From Diphasiastrum complanatum (Eukaryota; Streptophyta; Lycopodiopsida; Lycopodiales; Lycopodiaceae), in contig CM055104.1 of NCBI GenBank assembly GCA_029204225.1, positions 45,327,835 through 45,391,834 of the forward strand: 64,000 nucleotides of DNA, read 5' to 3'. A program made the position numbers and the translations under genes. Below, piece by piece: positions 9,771 to 22,053 of the stretch. A model generated the notes under the pieces. That model had not been told where the DNA came from. It worked only from the letters and a program-made list of their open reading frames with translations, and searched no databases. How positions within the stretch are numbered: the first letter of the stretch is position 1; each line of letters starts with the position of its first letter.

Positions 9771-11580
9771 CTAGGAAAAGCCTCTGGCGACTAGCCTGGC
9801 CTTGTAATGATTTAGCCTTCCTTCAACATCGTACTTTGCCTTGAATATCCATTTGCATGGAATTGGTTTTTGGTCCTTTGGCAACTCAATGAGTGTCCAT
9901 GTTTGATTTTCCATAAGGAAATCGAATTCAGTGTCCATCGCTGCTTTCCACTGGTCAGCATCAGGAGTAGACATTGCCTCAGAAACGGTGTTCGGATCCT
10001 ACACGAAGTAGCAGGCCACCGGATCATCCATGAATATGGATGGAGGCTATTTGGACCTGTTCGACCTTTTGGGTTGAACTTCGATTCTCTGATGTGGGTT
10101 GACTCATTGAGGTTCTGATTCACCGTCTGAGTCAGCATCGAGATTTTGCAGTTGACTCTTTGGATAGAAATTGATTGGTTGTTCGATCCGTGAGTCAGAA
10201 TTATCAACAGCTTTCTCTTGGTGGTCGATGAACTAGTCTTTCACAAAAATGACATCTCTACTGGTGAATGCCTTCTCGGTATCCGAATCGTAGAGCTTGT
10301 ATGACTTGTGGTATGGGGAATAGCCGATGAAGATAATTTTTCTGCTCTTGTCATCTAGCTTTCTTCTTAGATTCCTAGGGATCTGAATGAAAGCAATGCA
10401 TCCAAACACTCGAATGATGGTTTTGATCCTATCCACATCTCATAAGGTGTTTTGCCATTCAGGGCTTTGGTGATGGATCGATTCTACAAATAGGAAGTTG
10501 TAGTAACAGCCTCTACCCAAAAAAATTTTGGAAGAGAGACATGGGCCATCATGCTCTTGGCACTCTCGATAAGTGTCTGGTTCTTTCGCTCAGCCACACC
10601 ATTGGACTGAGGTGAGTAGCTGGTTGTGTATTGTTAAAGTATCCCATTGGCCTTGTAGAACTCCTTGAATTTTGTGGAGATGTACTCTCCCCCTTCATCT
10701 ATGCGTAGGGCCTTGATTTTCCTCTGGGTCTGGTTTTTTGTAGACGCCTTGAACTGCTTGAAGAATTTGAATGCTTCATATTTGTTCTTCATATAGTAGG
10801 TTGCGATCCTTTGAGAGAAGTCGTCGATGAAGGTTAGAAAACAGAGAGCTCCCCTTGTGGAAGTAGTCTGCATTAGGCCACCAAATGTCGTTGTGTACAA
10901 GGCAAGCCCTTGGATGTATGAGTTGAGTCTGAATTGAAGGAACTCCTAGCATGCTTGTTGTGATACAACTTTCGCATGGAGAAGTTGGCTTGCTGATTGT
11001 CGGCAAATCTTGTACTAGACTCTGAGCTGACATTTGCTGAATACTGTTGTAGTTAAGATGGCCAAGTCTGAAATGCCACAACATATCAATTGATTCAGAA
11101 GTGGATGTGTGAAGAGCTTGACTGTTAGTAGAATAGCAATGGCTAAGTTTGTACATATAGCCACTTCTTCTTCCATAGGCTAGAACCTTCCGGGACTTGT
11201 TAAGAATTGTAAAGCCTTCTGTATCAAATTCGACCCTCCGACTTGAATCGGTGATTCTACTAACTGAGAGCAAATTATTGCTCAGATTTAGAACATGAGA
11301 ACGTTGGACAGCAACTTGACTTCACCTCTTTCGAATTCAACTCTGACTGTTCCTTCACCTTTGATTGAATGTGATGAGTTGTCTCCAAGTAGCACAACTT
11401 GAGAGTGGGTGAATGACTTGTAGTCATTGAACCAATCGCGATGGTGAGTCATGTGTTGAGTTGCTCCAGAGTTTAGATACCAGGAATTGATATCATATTG
11501 TTTTCCGACTTTGGTCATGAAAGCTGCTTCATCTTCTTCTTCTTCTTCTTGTTGCTGATTTGAGTGACTGGCTGTAGCAC
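9771..11580 (-). pseudogene. Copia element C, internal fragment (protease to early reverse transcriptase)
   Basis: Reading the minus strand: protease with WYLNSGATQHMT (about 11480; the catalytic Asp-Ser-Gly has become Asn-Ser-Gly), LLSVSRI and WHFRLGHLN with CESC (pre-integrase, 11273-10960), FLTFIDDFSQR and DEGGEYIS (integrase core, 10850-10660), RVFGCIAFIQIP and IIFIGYS (integrase end, 10436-10300), and finally WKAAMDTEFDFLMENQTW, CKWIFKAK and KARLVARGFS (9974-9771). Gag and most of reverse transcriptase are missing and the blocks are out of frame with each other. It is an old internal fragment with no LTRs seen. Confidence 0.85.
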
Positions 11581-11589
11581 GATGTGCTA

Positions 11590-11990
11590 AAGGCAGAGAA
11601 GAAGGCGAAGGTGCCTTAAACTAAAGGTAGAGAAAAAGACAAAAAGTACCTTAGTTTAAAGACGACGAAGAAAAGGAGAAGGTGTCCTAAAAGTGGTTTT
11701 AAGGTTTTCTTGGGTCTTTGTTGATTTTTTCACAAAGAGCAAAAAGACAAAAAAAAATGTGAAGGTGGTCCAGAAATGGTTTAAGTCATTATGTCCAGTA
11801 GTGTGTCACATTTTTCGTGAATGAAAAAGACAAAGAAGGTGGAAAAGCAAACGTGCCTTAAGAATGGTTTCTAAGGCATTCTAGCCACTTGGCCAATGTG
11901 TCGCATTTTTTGCTAAGGATTGAAAAAGGCGAAGGTGCCTAATAGATTGTTTAAGGTAAAAAGAAAGAGAAAAATGTGAAGGTCCAAAAA
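11590..11990 (+). repeat. Degenerate tandem repeat (GAAAAAGRCRAAGGTGCCT-like units)
   Basis: A purine-rich core resembling AAGGTGCCTTA...GGTTTAAGG recurs about six times, interleaved with AAAAAGACAAAGAAG-like segments and GTGTCRCATTTTT. Spacing is irregular, roughly 60-120 bases. It borders the end of the Copia C fragment. No coding role is evident. Confidence 0.4.
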
Positions 11991-12149
11991 TATGAAGTCA
12001 GCCTTCAGTTTTTTTTTAGGATGCTCATTACTTGAACGATTTGTTTACGGCTGAGCATAAAAAATCTAACAGATCCTTTAGATATCGATGTCCCTATTCC
12101 ACATGATGGCATATTCACGACTGCATGGCTAGAATCTCTATGATTGGGC

Positions 12150-12311
12150 CCAGTTTGCTTCGAACTGCCTTCATGAATGCATAAAGATTGTAGATGGCCG
12201 AAAAAGCTTGGGACATACCAGTTCCTTCCAAAAAGTCCAAGCATTCGGGTTCAAGAAAACAAACATTATCACCACAGGGGCACCACCTAAGAGGCCCAAC
12301 ATGAGCATCAT
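12150..12311 (+). pseudogene. Left part of an open frame split by retroelement D
   Basis: The frame reading FGFKKTNIITTG, APPKRPN, MSIM reaches the insertion point at 12311. When one copy of the ATCAT duplication is removed, the frame continues into 16584-16710 (KLIVKKQPTPSGSQQDP). The product is not recognised; its lysine- and proline-rich character and the gag-like sequence farther downstream suggest a retroelement Gag, which is inference. Confidence 0.45.
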
Positions 12312-14366
12312 TGTAATTTGTAGGGACAAATTGCTTCTAAGTAATAAAGGCTTTCCCAGCTTCAAACCCACATAGACTTTGATGATATAGAATTATCAAT
12401 GGTCAATATTCTTTTAGGATATTGTATGAATTTATTACTTTAATGAATTGAGTAACAAACATTGACACCTGTAGAACAAAGAATCTTCTATGAACCGTGT
12501 TTGATGGCAGTATGAACACTGACCTTTCTTTGAAGGGATGTGCAGGTACACACAAACGTACCTGAAGAATCAAAGCAAGAATAAGAAGCCCTTTGGGCTT
12601 AAGGACTGACCTCTCTTTGAGGGTATGTGCAGGTACTCGACAAAGTGCCAGGAGAAACAAGATTCGAAACATGAAGTTTTCTAAGCTTAAAGACAGTAAT
12701 CAAGAAGGATTTTGACAAAGTCTATAATGAAGGCTCAACAGAGTCTATAAAGAAGGCTTATTACTAAATGTATAATGAAGGCTCAGAGAAGTCTATAAAC
12801 AACATGATAAGGCCTAGGGTCTGATCACCCTAATGACATTTTCCACCATGATTGAGGATGGGCAACCTCTAGAAAATAAGTGCCAATGACCATGATTGAG
12901 GATGGGCAACCTCTAGAAAAAAGGACGACATTATGCAAAAACAAGATGGACATTTACCTTGGCTCTTCCTTAGGAAGATTGCACTTGGGTGAATTCCCAA
13001 GTTGTAATCATGAAAAAATGTATGTAATTAAAAGTCAAGTTGGAATCTTGTACCACCTACCTCCCACCTACTTTTTCACATGCATTCTAGGCTATTTCAC
13101 ACCTAGAATGGGGCGCCCTCCTACACTCTCACTTCATATGCCAAATCACCATAATAATTCTCCCAAGCATATATACCTCACCCATTCGCCCTCTCCAACT
13201 AATACACCTCATCCATGCACTCCACTTCACCCTAAGTCCAATTGGAGTCTTCCTCACTCCTCATGCACTTGAACTTGACACCTCACTCACTTTGGAAAGA
13301 CTCCCACTCTCTATATAAGTGGAAATGTGCCCCTCTACCAGGAGGATGGAGGGATGTTGCATCCAAACTCTGCCATTTTGTTGTTTTTTGTGTACAGGTG
13401 CTTTGGAGAAGAGGATTGAGGCATTATCTCAAGGATGCTATGTTATTTTGTGTTTGCAGGATTTTTGGCTCAAACCCTCGGATTTCTATTTCTCTTTCAC
13501 ATCACACACAAACACACACTCACACTCTCTCTTCCTCTCTCACTTTCACCTTCTCTCGAAACCATGGTATTCTCTTGACACTATTACACTTATGTAAGAA
13601 TGGCTAATCGGTACTTTTGCATGTCATGCTATCTGTGGCCTATTATTGTCTATGCATGTCAGATCTAGAGCTTGCATGTCATGCCATCAGTGGCCTATTG
13701 TCTATTCATGTCAGATCTAGAGCTTGTATGTCAGATCTAAAGATTTCATGTTAGATTTGAAGCTCACCATGCATTGCCAAATGATCATGCATGTCACTTC
13801 ATGACTGTTGCATGTCAAGAATCTATGAACCCTTATGATTGCATGTCAAGAATCTATGAACCCTTATGATTGCATGACACGAATCTATGAACCCTTAAGA
13901 TTGCATGTCAAAAATCTAAGATGCATTTGGATTACATGACAAGAATCTAAGATCCAACATGATTGCATGTCGGAAAGATTAAGACTTATGAAAAAATTTC
14001 TATGCTTTTGTTAAGCTAGATATGGAATTAAGATCATTGAATATGAAGTAAGTCTATGTTAAGTTGATGTTCCTAAATCTGAGACCCTATTGGAATCCAT
14101 TGTATATGTAATTGGCATTGGCCAATTGGATTTGCATAATGATAAGAAAAGAATACTTCGGGGGGGGGGGGGGGTGCCCATCTTGACCCCTCAGTGCTTC
14201 CGTTGTTGTGTAAATGAACCTATGTGATGCAATGTTTTTCAAGTTTTGATTTAAAGTCTTATTTGATTTTCATTAAGTTGATTCGAGACTAGCTTTATGT
14301 GATGATAAGCCAATTAAATCCTTTGGCCTTAAGAACTTAGGACAAGCCTTCACCCTCGAATTCACA
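12312..14366 (+). repeat. 5' LTR of element D
   Basis: 2055 bp, TG...CA. TATA-like CTATATAAGT at 13311-13320, followed by a CT-rich leader (about 13500-13555). It contains GCATGTCA-rich tandem units (13610-13990), including 31-bp repeats (CATGTCAAGAATCTATGAAC...) at about 13811-13976. A G15 run (14160-14174) lies in a segment of roughly 110 bp that the 3' LTR lacks. Confidence 0.9.
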
Positions 14367-14369
14367 GTT

Positions 14370-14381
14370 TGGTATCAGAGC
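14370..14381 (+). other. Primer-binding site of element D
   Basis: TGGTATCAGAGC, three bases after the 5' LTR end. It matches initiator Met-tRNA and confirms a plus-strand orientation. Confidence 0.9.
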
Positions 14382-14592
14382 TATGGTATAATATGTCGTG
14401 AACTTGACTTGAAGACCTTGTATGGTGCATGCAGAAGAACATAAAGCTTCACCCAAAGTTTAAGAGGCCTTGTGTTTCAAAAAGCAAGAAGTGCCTGGAA
14501 AAGATCAAGAAGACCAAGACTCCTGCTAGATGTCGGAAAGATTTAAGACTCTTAGTTGAGAAATTTTCGTTGAGGACAACGCTTTATGTGTT

Positions 14593-14599
14593 GGAGGGG
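14593..14599 (+). other. Polypurine tract of element D
   Basis: GGAGGGG immediately before the TG of the 3' LTR at 14600. Confidence 0.75.
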
Positions 14600-16583
14600 T
14601 GTAATTTGTAGAGACAAATTGCTCCTAAGTAATAAAGACTTTCCCAACTTCAAACCCAATTAGACTTTGATGATATAGAATTATCAATGATCAATATTCT
14701 TTTAGGATATTGTATGAATTTATTACTTTAATGAATTGAGTAACATGCATTGACACCTATAGGACTAAGAATCTTCTATAAACCATGTTTGATGGTAGTA
14801 TGAACACTGACCTTTCTTTGAAGGGATGTGCAGGTACACACGAACGTACCTGAAGAATCAAAGCAAGAATAAAAAGCCCTCTGGGGTTAAGGACTGACCT
14901 CTCTTTGAGGTTATGTGCAGGTACTCGACAAAGTGCCAGGAGAAACAAGATTTGAAGCAAGAAGCTTTCTAAGCTTAAAGACAATAATCAAGAAGGATTT
15001 TGACAAAGTCTATAATGAAGGCCCAACAGAGTCTATAAAGAAGGCTTATTACTAAGTCTATAATGAAGGCTTAGAGGAGTCTATAAAGAACAGGATAAGG
15101 CCTAGGGTCTGATCACCCTAGTGACATTTTCCACCATGATTGAGGATGCACAACCTCTAGAAAATAAGTGCCAATGACCATGATTGAGGATGGGCAACCT
15201 CTTAAAGAAAGGGCCTAGGAACTGATGGACATTATGCAAAAACAAGATGGACATTTACCTTGGCTCTTCCTTAGGAAGATTGCACTTGGGTGAATTCCCA
15301 AGTTGTAATCATGAAAAAATATATGTAGTTAAAAGTCAAGTTGGAACCTTGTACCACCTACCTCCCACCTACTTTTTCACATGCATTCTAGGCTATTTCA
15401 CACCTAGAATGGGGCGCCCTCCTACACTCTCACTTCATATGCCAAATCACCATAATAACTCTCCCAAGCATATACACCTCACCCATTCGCCCTCTCCAAC
15501 TAATACACCTCATCCATGCACTCTACTTCACCCTAAGTCCAATTAGAGTCTTCCTCACTCCTCATGCACTTGAACTTGACACCTCATTCACTTTGGAAGG
15601 ACTCCCCACTCTCTATATAAGTGGAAATGCGCCCCTCTACCAGGAGGATGGAGAGATGTTGCACCCAAACTCTGCCATTTTGTTGTTTGTTGTGTACAGG
15701 TGCTTTGGAGAAGAGGATTGAGGCATTACCTCAAGGATGCTATGTTATTTTGTGATTGCAGGATTTTTGGAGCTCAAACCCTCGGATTTCTATCTCTCTT
15801 TCAAATCACACACAAACACACATACACACACACTCTCTCTCTCTCTCCCTCTCTCACTTTCACCTTCTCTTGAAACCATGGTATGCTCTTGAAACTGTTA
15901 CCCTTATGTAAGAATGGTTGATCAGTACTTTTGCATGTCATGCTATCTGTGGCCTCTTGTCTATGCATGTCAGATCTAGAGCTTGCATGTCATGCCATCA
16001 ATGGCCTATTGTCCATGCATGTCAGATCTAGAGCTTGCATGTTAGATCTAAAGCCTGCATGTTAGATTTGAAGCTTGCATGTCACACCATGCATTGCCAA
16101 ATAACCATGCATGTCACTTCATGACTGTTGCATGTCAAGAATCTATGAACACTTACGATTACATGTCAAGAATCTATGAACCGTTATGATTGCATGACAA
16201 GAATCTATGAACCCTTATGATTTCATGTCAAGAATCTAAGATCCATTTGGATTGCATAACAAGAATCTAAGATCCAACATGATTGCATGTCGGAAAGATT
16301 AAGACTTATGAAGAAATTTCTATGCTTTTATTAAGCTAGATATGGAATTAAGATCATTGAATATGAAGTAAGTCTATGTTAAGTTGATGTTCCCCATCTT
16401 GACCCCTCAATGCTTCCGCTGTTGTGTGAATGAATCTACGTGATGCAATGTTTTTCGAGTTTTGATTCAAAGTCTTATTTGATTTTCATTAAGTTGATTC
16501 GAGACTAGATTTATGTGAATGATAAGCCAATTAGATCTTTTGGCTTTAAGAACTTAGGACAGGCCTTCACCCTCGAGTTCACA
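14600..16583 (+). repeat. 3' LTR of element D
   Basis: 1984 bp, homologous along its length to the 5' LTR with scattered substitutions and small indels, so the insertion is not recent. TATA-like CTATATAA at about 15613-15620, CT-rich leader at about 15825-15860, and 31-bp GCATGTCA tandem units at about 16129-16290. Confidence 0.9.
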
Positions 16584-19195
16584 ATCATGAAGCTCATTGT
16601 CAAGAAGCAACCAACACCATCAGGCTCACAACAAGATCCAGTAGCTGAAGGATTTTCTGCGACAAAAACAACTGATACCTCTAAGGCAAAGCTTTCCGAA
16701 ACACGCCAATAGAAGAGAAGAACCAAACTGATGGAAAAGAGGTGTTCTCCAAATAGCACGGAGATAGATGATACAGAGTCAGAAGGTGAGAAACTCCAAC
16801 AAAAATCATGAGCCACAAGACAAGCCACATCGTCTCATCAAACGTCATCAAGCTCAATATGTTCCTAGGATGCAAGCTCCATGTCAGATTCAACATCCCA
16901 ACAATAATCCTCACTCACACATGTCATCGACGGGACTAATAGAGCTGGCACATCCATAGCAGCAAGCACCGACACAGATTTCCAAGCCACACAACAAGCT
17001 TCGGTGACAGCTCCCCCCATTCTACTTACAAAGCCAATGCCACCAACTTCACCAAAGGCACAAATTTTGGGAGGGGGGGAGATGGGAATATCATTCTCAA
17101 GGACACAGCAACAGACCAGCAAGAATAGGCCCAACAAGTCCACATCCTCATAGACACTTCCACCTATTTTGATGTTGCGGACCTGATTGAGCTAGATGAT
17201 GACAAAGACGACAAAGATTAGTTGGAAGGAATTCAGATCCCACCAACTAGGGTCACCACCACCACCCAAGTCATTGTTCCATCTATCGTTCTCACAACCA
17301 CCATCACAACTAACATCATTCTTTTCTTACCACTTTCACATCCCCACCAACCCATGTTTTTTTGACTAATGCCACCTCACCACACCTATGATAGATACCC
17401 AAGGCAGCTAAGCGTTCGATGATAAGCCTGTCCAAGGCATGAATCTCTGGTCAAAATCCAAAGGACAATGACGGAGATGACGAAGCAGATGGTCATGATG
17501 GACAAGCTCAGTAGTTAGATGGAAGCTCGGAACCGGACGACAAGAGGGTGGAGGCTGCTTTTGGAACTCTTCCTATTCCCCCACCTAACTTAAACCTCCT
17601 TCTTATTTTGCTTTTAATTTTTCTCAGACCTTCATACCCACTTACCCTGTTCCTTTACTCTCCTCCTCTCAACCCCCTCTAAGCCGACTTCTAAGACCTC
17701 ATCAAGGACCTGCTGAGACGTACAAGGCCCAACAGAACGAGTTCCTAAAGCAGCTTAATTTTTCCGATGCAGTGTACAATCTTATTAACCCTGCTCCTAC
17801 TAAACCTATCACCTCCATGCCAATTTCGTCAGATCACACTCCACCCAGCCTCCTTGAGACTAACACTGACGCTGGTGGTTATGATGACTCCCAGGCTGGT
17901 CTTCTAGAGACACGAAGATTCTTGCCCAAACCTGTTGACTTTAATGCGGACGAAGCTGAGCCCTCAACAAGTGAAAGGGCCAGAAAGAGTGATACAGGTG
18001 CCAAGGCATTAGACGAGTACCAAGCAAGGCCGCCACAACAACATAGGGCAGCCTCATCAGTCAAGACAAGGCCCTATATGGTGGATACATGAGAAGCTGA
18101 AAAGTTTGAGAGGAAATACCTCTGCAATTTGAGAGGCAAAATAGACGATATTAATCAGAGCCAATACTCTACGAGGGCCGAGAACATTGCTATGTTTCAA
18201 CCCCAACTTGAGTGACGAAATAAATCCTTAAGGATAGCAGAAGGTTGCATAAATATCTAAGGGCACCGGCTTGGAAGAGGGTTGATCTCTTCTATATGCC
18301 AATCAAAAGAAGAAACCCCTGGCCAACGGAACGACCGAGTGTTAAAGTTGTCAGCTGGCCAATGATCCTAGAGATTTCTAAAAGCATGTCAATGGATGAC
18401 CTGAGGTTGTAGGTATTGGATTTTGGCCACAAGTATAAATCCAACGCTGACCTATGCGTACGAGAGAGTGCCGAATATTGCAGATCCATGGCCTTTCTCA
18501 TGAATCAAGAATGTTTTTGGGATTGAGACTTAGATTCAATACAGATCAATCTCAATGTAGCCCTCCAGTCAGAAGACGACCACCAAACGGCTCTAGCATA
18601 GAACAGCCTTCATGTCCTCCCGTTATGTTACAATGGTGGAAGACTGTCAAAAGTTTGGATTTATTGAAAAGGTGCAAGATCACCTTAGGCCATTACCCTT
18701 TGGAAGCAAGTTACGCTTCCAAGTATTTGAAGTCCTAGGAAGGAAGATGAACGTGGAAAACAAACCGCGGGGTGTCAAGACAAGCAAGACTCACAAGAGA
18801 TTCTCAAGCGGATAGAAATGTAAAGGCCATTGAGAAATCTCCAATTTTGTGAAACAATTTTGCGGTGAATAAGCACTTGGTTTTATGAAAGTGACAAAAA
18901 ATCCATGCTTTTCCAAGCGCCAAGCAGAACTAGGTGGATTGCTTTTGCAAGAAGAACAACGTCAAGAGAACCTGAATCATCGTAGTAGGGGCTATGATCA
19001 AGCTCTTGTAGTTAGAGGACGAGGCAGAAGATTTGGCCATAGAAGGTATCAATCGAGAGAAGGAAACTCAAGCCGAGGATCATTTCAACAATTTCATGAG
19101 CAAGTCAACGATAGTCTAAATTGAGACAATTGGAATCAAGGCCGAGGTCAAGGACGTGGCTATTCCAGACAAAATAAACCTAGAAATTGTAGGTA
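16584..19195 (+). pseudogene. Gag-like retroelement remnant downstream of element D
   Basis: Open pieces in shifting frames: 16584-16710 (continuation of the split frame), 17772-18092 (acidic and Pro/Ser-rich, NADEAEPSTSERARKSD), a possible helical piece near 18110-18220 (KYLCNLRGKIDDINQSQYS), 18420-18600 (CVRESAEYCRSMAFLMNQ) and a C-terminal Arg-Gly-rich tail at 18960-19190 (RGRGRRFGHRRYQSR, GQGRGYSRQ). A basic RG tail after helical segments resembles nucleic-acid-binding ends of retroelement or viral-type capsid proteins, but no named family was recognised. Many stops are present. Confidence 0.4.
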
Positions 19196-20150
19196 TACGA
19201 TTTTTTGGCTTTTTGCATTTTTGCTACATTGGCTGACCGATGTCTCCAACTTATCAACAATCCTAAAACAACTGGACAACCAATATCCCAAAGGCGGTTA
19301 GTGGTTATCAACTTTTGTACATATGCAAAGACTGGCATAAATAACATTAAAAGCTTGTAAGATATTTTTTTCTCTCGACACTTGTAAATATATATACTAG
19401 CTGAATCAAGCTATGTAAGTGTTAATTAAAATTCTCTTTCAATTAGAGTTATCTGTAGCCAACTTTATCACGCTCAGCAAGTTGAAGTTATTGCTTCAAG
19501 CTATTGTACTCATTGTCGATATTAATTAGAGTGCAATTTTTGTCTCACTACAACGTCGTTCATTTGCGCCTTCTGTATGAATTCTTCTACTTGAATAGTT
19601 CTGCTGCTAATTGTTGCATTTCCATTCCTACATGCCTCGTTCAATTCTCAAGCTTCCGCTACCGCTCACACCCACACGCCGTTTAAGTAGGCACAAGTAG
19701 CAAGCATAGCTAAATCATTGATTTCCTCGAACCGGTACTCATCCTTGTTCTTCCACTTTGCAACAGATGGATCAATAAACTTGAAATATGTTGTCATCTC
19801 AATCTTCTACAATGTCCTCGTGACTACATTCGGTCCTCGAGGGAAGCCAAAGTATGGAAGTCTGCTCCAGAAAGAGATATGTTATATACATAACTCCGGT
19901 TTGGAGGAACAATAAACTGACAAGATCTGGCTATGGTGTTGTAGGAAGAATAAGCCATGTGCAGCAGGTAGAGACTTTGGTAGCCAGACAAAGTAGGGAT
20001 TCTATTTGTTGTAGGAACTGATTGGCTTGTTGGTACCATGTAGACATCTCTGCAATGTCAAGTTTACCCATGTGGACGTCTATCTTGTTGGCTTCAGGGT
20101 CATCAGATCCAGAGGAGTGATGTGAAGACATGACTAGACTGTTAATGGTC
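19196..20150. other. Non-coding stretch
   Basis: No convincing coding sequence. Short open frames on both strands show no recognisable motif. Confidence 0.3.
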
Positions 20151-20154
20151 TCTA

Positions 20155-20350
20155 GAAAATGAGGCTCGGTCGAGATCTATAATAGAGGTTTGATGGGACT
20201 CTACTCGGTCGAGATGGTAACAGTAATGCTCTATCAAGATGGTAATGGAAATGCTTGGTCGAGATAGTGATGAGAAGGCTTGGTTCCAAGCTGCGTAGAT
20301 GGCTCGGTTGATACATGCACTACAGGGCTCGGTGAAGAGCTGAGCAGATG
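20155..20350 (+). repeat. Short degenerate repeat, CTCGGTCGAGATGGTAA-like
   Basis: The motif (G)CTCGGTCGAGAT recurs about seven times at spacings of roughly 30-35 bases; related copies reappear at about 20800-20845. The core TCGGTCGAGA is near-palindromic. Confidence 0.45.
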
Positions 20351-20792
20351 GGTCAGTAGAAAATAGAGCAATGTAAAACAAGGGTTTGCAAGAAAGTGTG
20401 GCAGAAAATGGTTGTGGCAGGGAGGTATGAAATAAATGGTATTTGAAGTATTGAATGTCCTGCACAGTGAAATTAGAACCGTGATTGGCGCTCCATCTAT
20501 ACGACCTCTCATCGTGTCTTTGTGCAATAAGTTTGAACAACTGTTGTGATTTTTGGTAGATTAGGTATTTTCAAAAGTTTTGATTAATGGCGCTCTTTTG
20601 GTGTGCGTGAGGTAGAGTGATGACACTGGAGAAACTGAATGTGAGAGTGAGCATGGATTGATTGGATGGTAGACCATCACAAACGGTGATGGGAGTAGAA
20701 AAATCATTAGAAATCGGTCGTCAGAAGTCGCTTAAGGTTTGCACCTCACTGAGGTGCAAATGACTTCGTGCTTTAGTGTTTTATAGCAGTTC

Positions 20793-21092
20793 GTGGTGTC
20801 TCGACTCGGTCGAGATTTTTTTGAAGTGACCGGCTTGGTTGAGATTGGACTGCATAATGAAAGAAAGCAAAAAATTAATCTAATTCCACAACCACAGTCA
20901 AAGGAATGGATGGGCATGCTCATAAAAGAATCACTCAAGAAAGCCATCATAAACAAGGAGCTTCAAGAATGCCAAAAACTTGTGGAAGATCTTCTTATTC
21001 AATTCAAGAGCAAAATGACATTACATGTAAAGCTCCCTCACAAAAGAGGGGGCTTCTTAAATAAACCAAGAGGCTGCCCATGTGAAGCCTAA
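20793..21092 (+). CDS. Unrecognised 99-codon open frame
   Basis: Lysine- and glutamine-rich, with a likely helix around residues 35-75 (WMGMLIKESLKKAIINK, ELQECQKLVEDLL). It overlaps the TCGGTCGAGA repeat at its start and has no identifiable neighbours, so it may be chance or an exon remnant. No function is assigned. Confidence 0.15.
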   Translation: MVSRLGRDFFEVTGLVEIGLHNERKQKINLIPQPQSKEWMGMLIKESLKKAIINKELQECQKLVEDLLIQFKSKMTLHVKLPHKRGGFLNKPRGCPCEA

Positions 21093-21554
21093 GTGGCAAT
21101 TCCACCAATTTACAAATTACAAGTGAAATTAGCTCCTCCACTAGAGGTCACCATCAAAAGATGGCCCACTCTAACTTATTTAAGAGGGGTCTACCACATT
21201 AATCACAAATGCATGTACATACTAGCTTCTACATGGTCATTCCTTCTCTTGGAATTCACCATGAGGCTCACATGATTTGAAACTGTATCCTAGCTAGTGC
21301 TTCTCAGCTCTCATGCTCGGCTCTCATCTTCATCCTTCTCTCTTCCTTCAGGGACCTCCTCCGTCTAGGGTGAGAGGTGCTCTTTTAGAATAACTTAGCT
21401 TGGCATCTTGGGGATTCCTTGGAATTTGCCATCACTTGGATGTTAGCCCTTCGCTCTTAACACCTAGCTCTTGTCCCTTAGTCCTTAATCCTTGGCCCTA
21501 GGCCACTAAAACTTAACTCTTGGCCCTTCACTCTTAACCCTTGGTCCTTATTGC

Positions 21555-21556
<2 letters not shown>

Positions 21557-21620
<64 letters not shown>
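21557..21620 (+). repeat. (CT)n microsatellite
   Basis: About 32 uninterrupted CT units inside the heptamer minisatellite. Confidence 0.95.
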
Positions 21621-21623
<3 letters not shown>

Positions 21624-22000
21624 CCCTTAGTCCTTCGCCCTTAGCTTTTGTCCCTTAGTCCTCAACCCTTGGCCCTTGGCCATTGAAACTTAGTTCTTAG
21701 TACCTTTTGTGTTGGCCCTTGGCCCTTAACCCTTGGTCCTTAATCTTTGTCCTTAAATCCTTGGCCCTTAGCCCTTGATTCTTGATCTTTGGCCCTTAGC
21801 TCTTATCCCTTACTGCTTGGCCCTTAGTCCTTAGCCCTTGGCCATTGGCCCTTGGCTATTAGCCCTTCACTCTTAACCCTTGGTCCTTAACCCTTGCCCT
21901 TAGCCCTTAGTCCTTGGCCCTTAGCTCTTAGCTCTTGTCCCTTAGTCCTCAACTTGTGGCCCTTGGCCATTGAAACTCAACTCTTGGCCCTTTGTCCTTA

Positions 22001-22003
<3 letters not shown>

Positions 22004-22052
<49 letters not shown>
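22004..22052 (+). repeat. (CT)n microsatellite
   Basis: About 23 CT units, the second pure block inside the heptamer minisatellite. Confidence 0.95.

Positions 22053-22053
<1 letters not shown>

Larger units (their letters stand above)
12312..16583 (+). mobile_element. Non-autonomous LTR retrotransposon D: 2-kb LTRs, 233-bp interior, ATCAT target duplication
   Basis: Two directly repeated LTRs (12312-14366 and 14600-16583) both begin TGTAATTTGTAG and end TTCACA. The 5-bp duplication ATCAT lies at 12307-12311 and 16584-16588. Between the LTRs are a Met-tRNA primer-binding site, a short lysine-rich but otherwise featureless stretch, and a polypurine tract. There is no gag, protease, integrase or reverse transcriptase, so mobilisation must have used another element's proteins. 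A terminal-repeat element with LTRs about nine times longer than its interior is unusual. It interrupts an older reading frame. Confidence 0.9.

Noticed and set aside
13811-13976. Regularly repeated 31-bp units suggesting a CRISPR array
   Set aside because: Units are directly contiguous without spacers and lie inside a plant LTR; the second LTR has the same.
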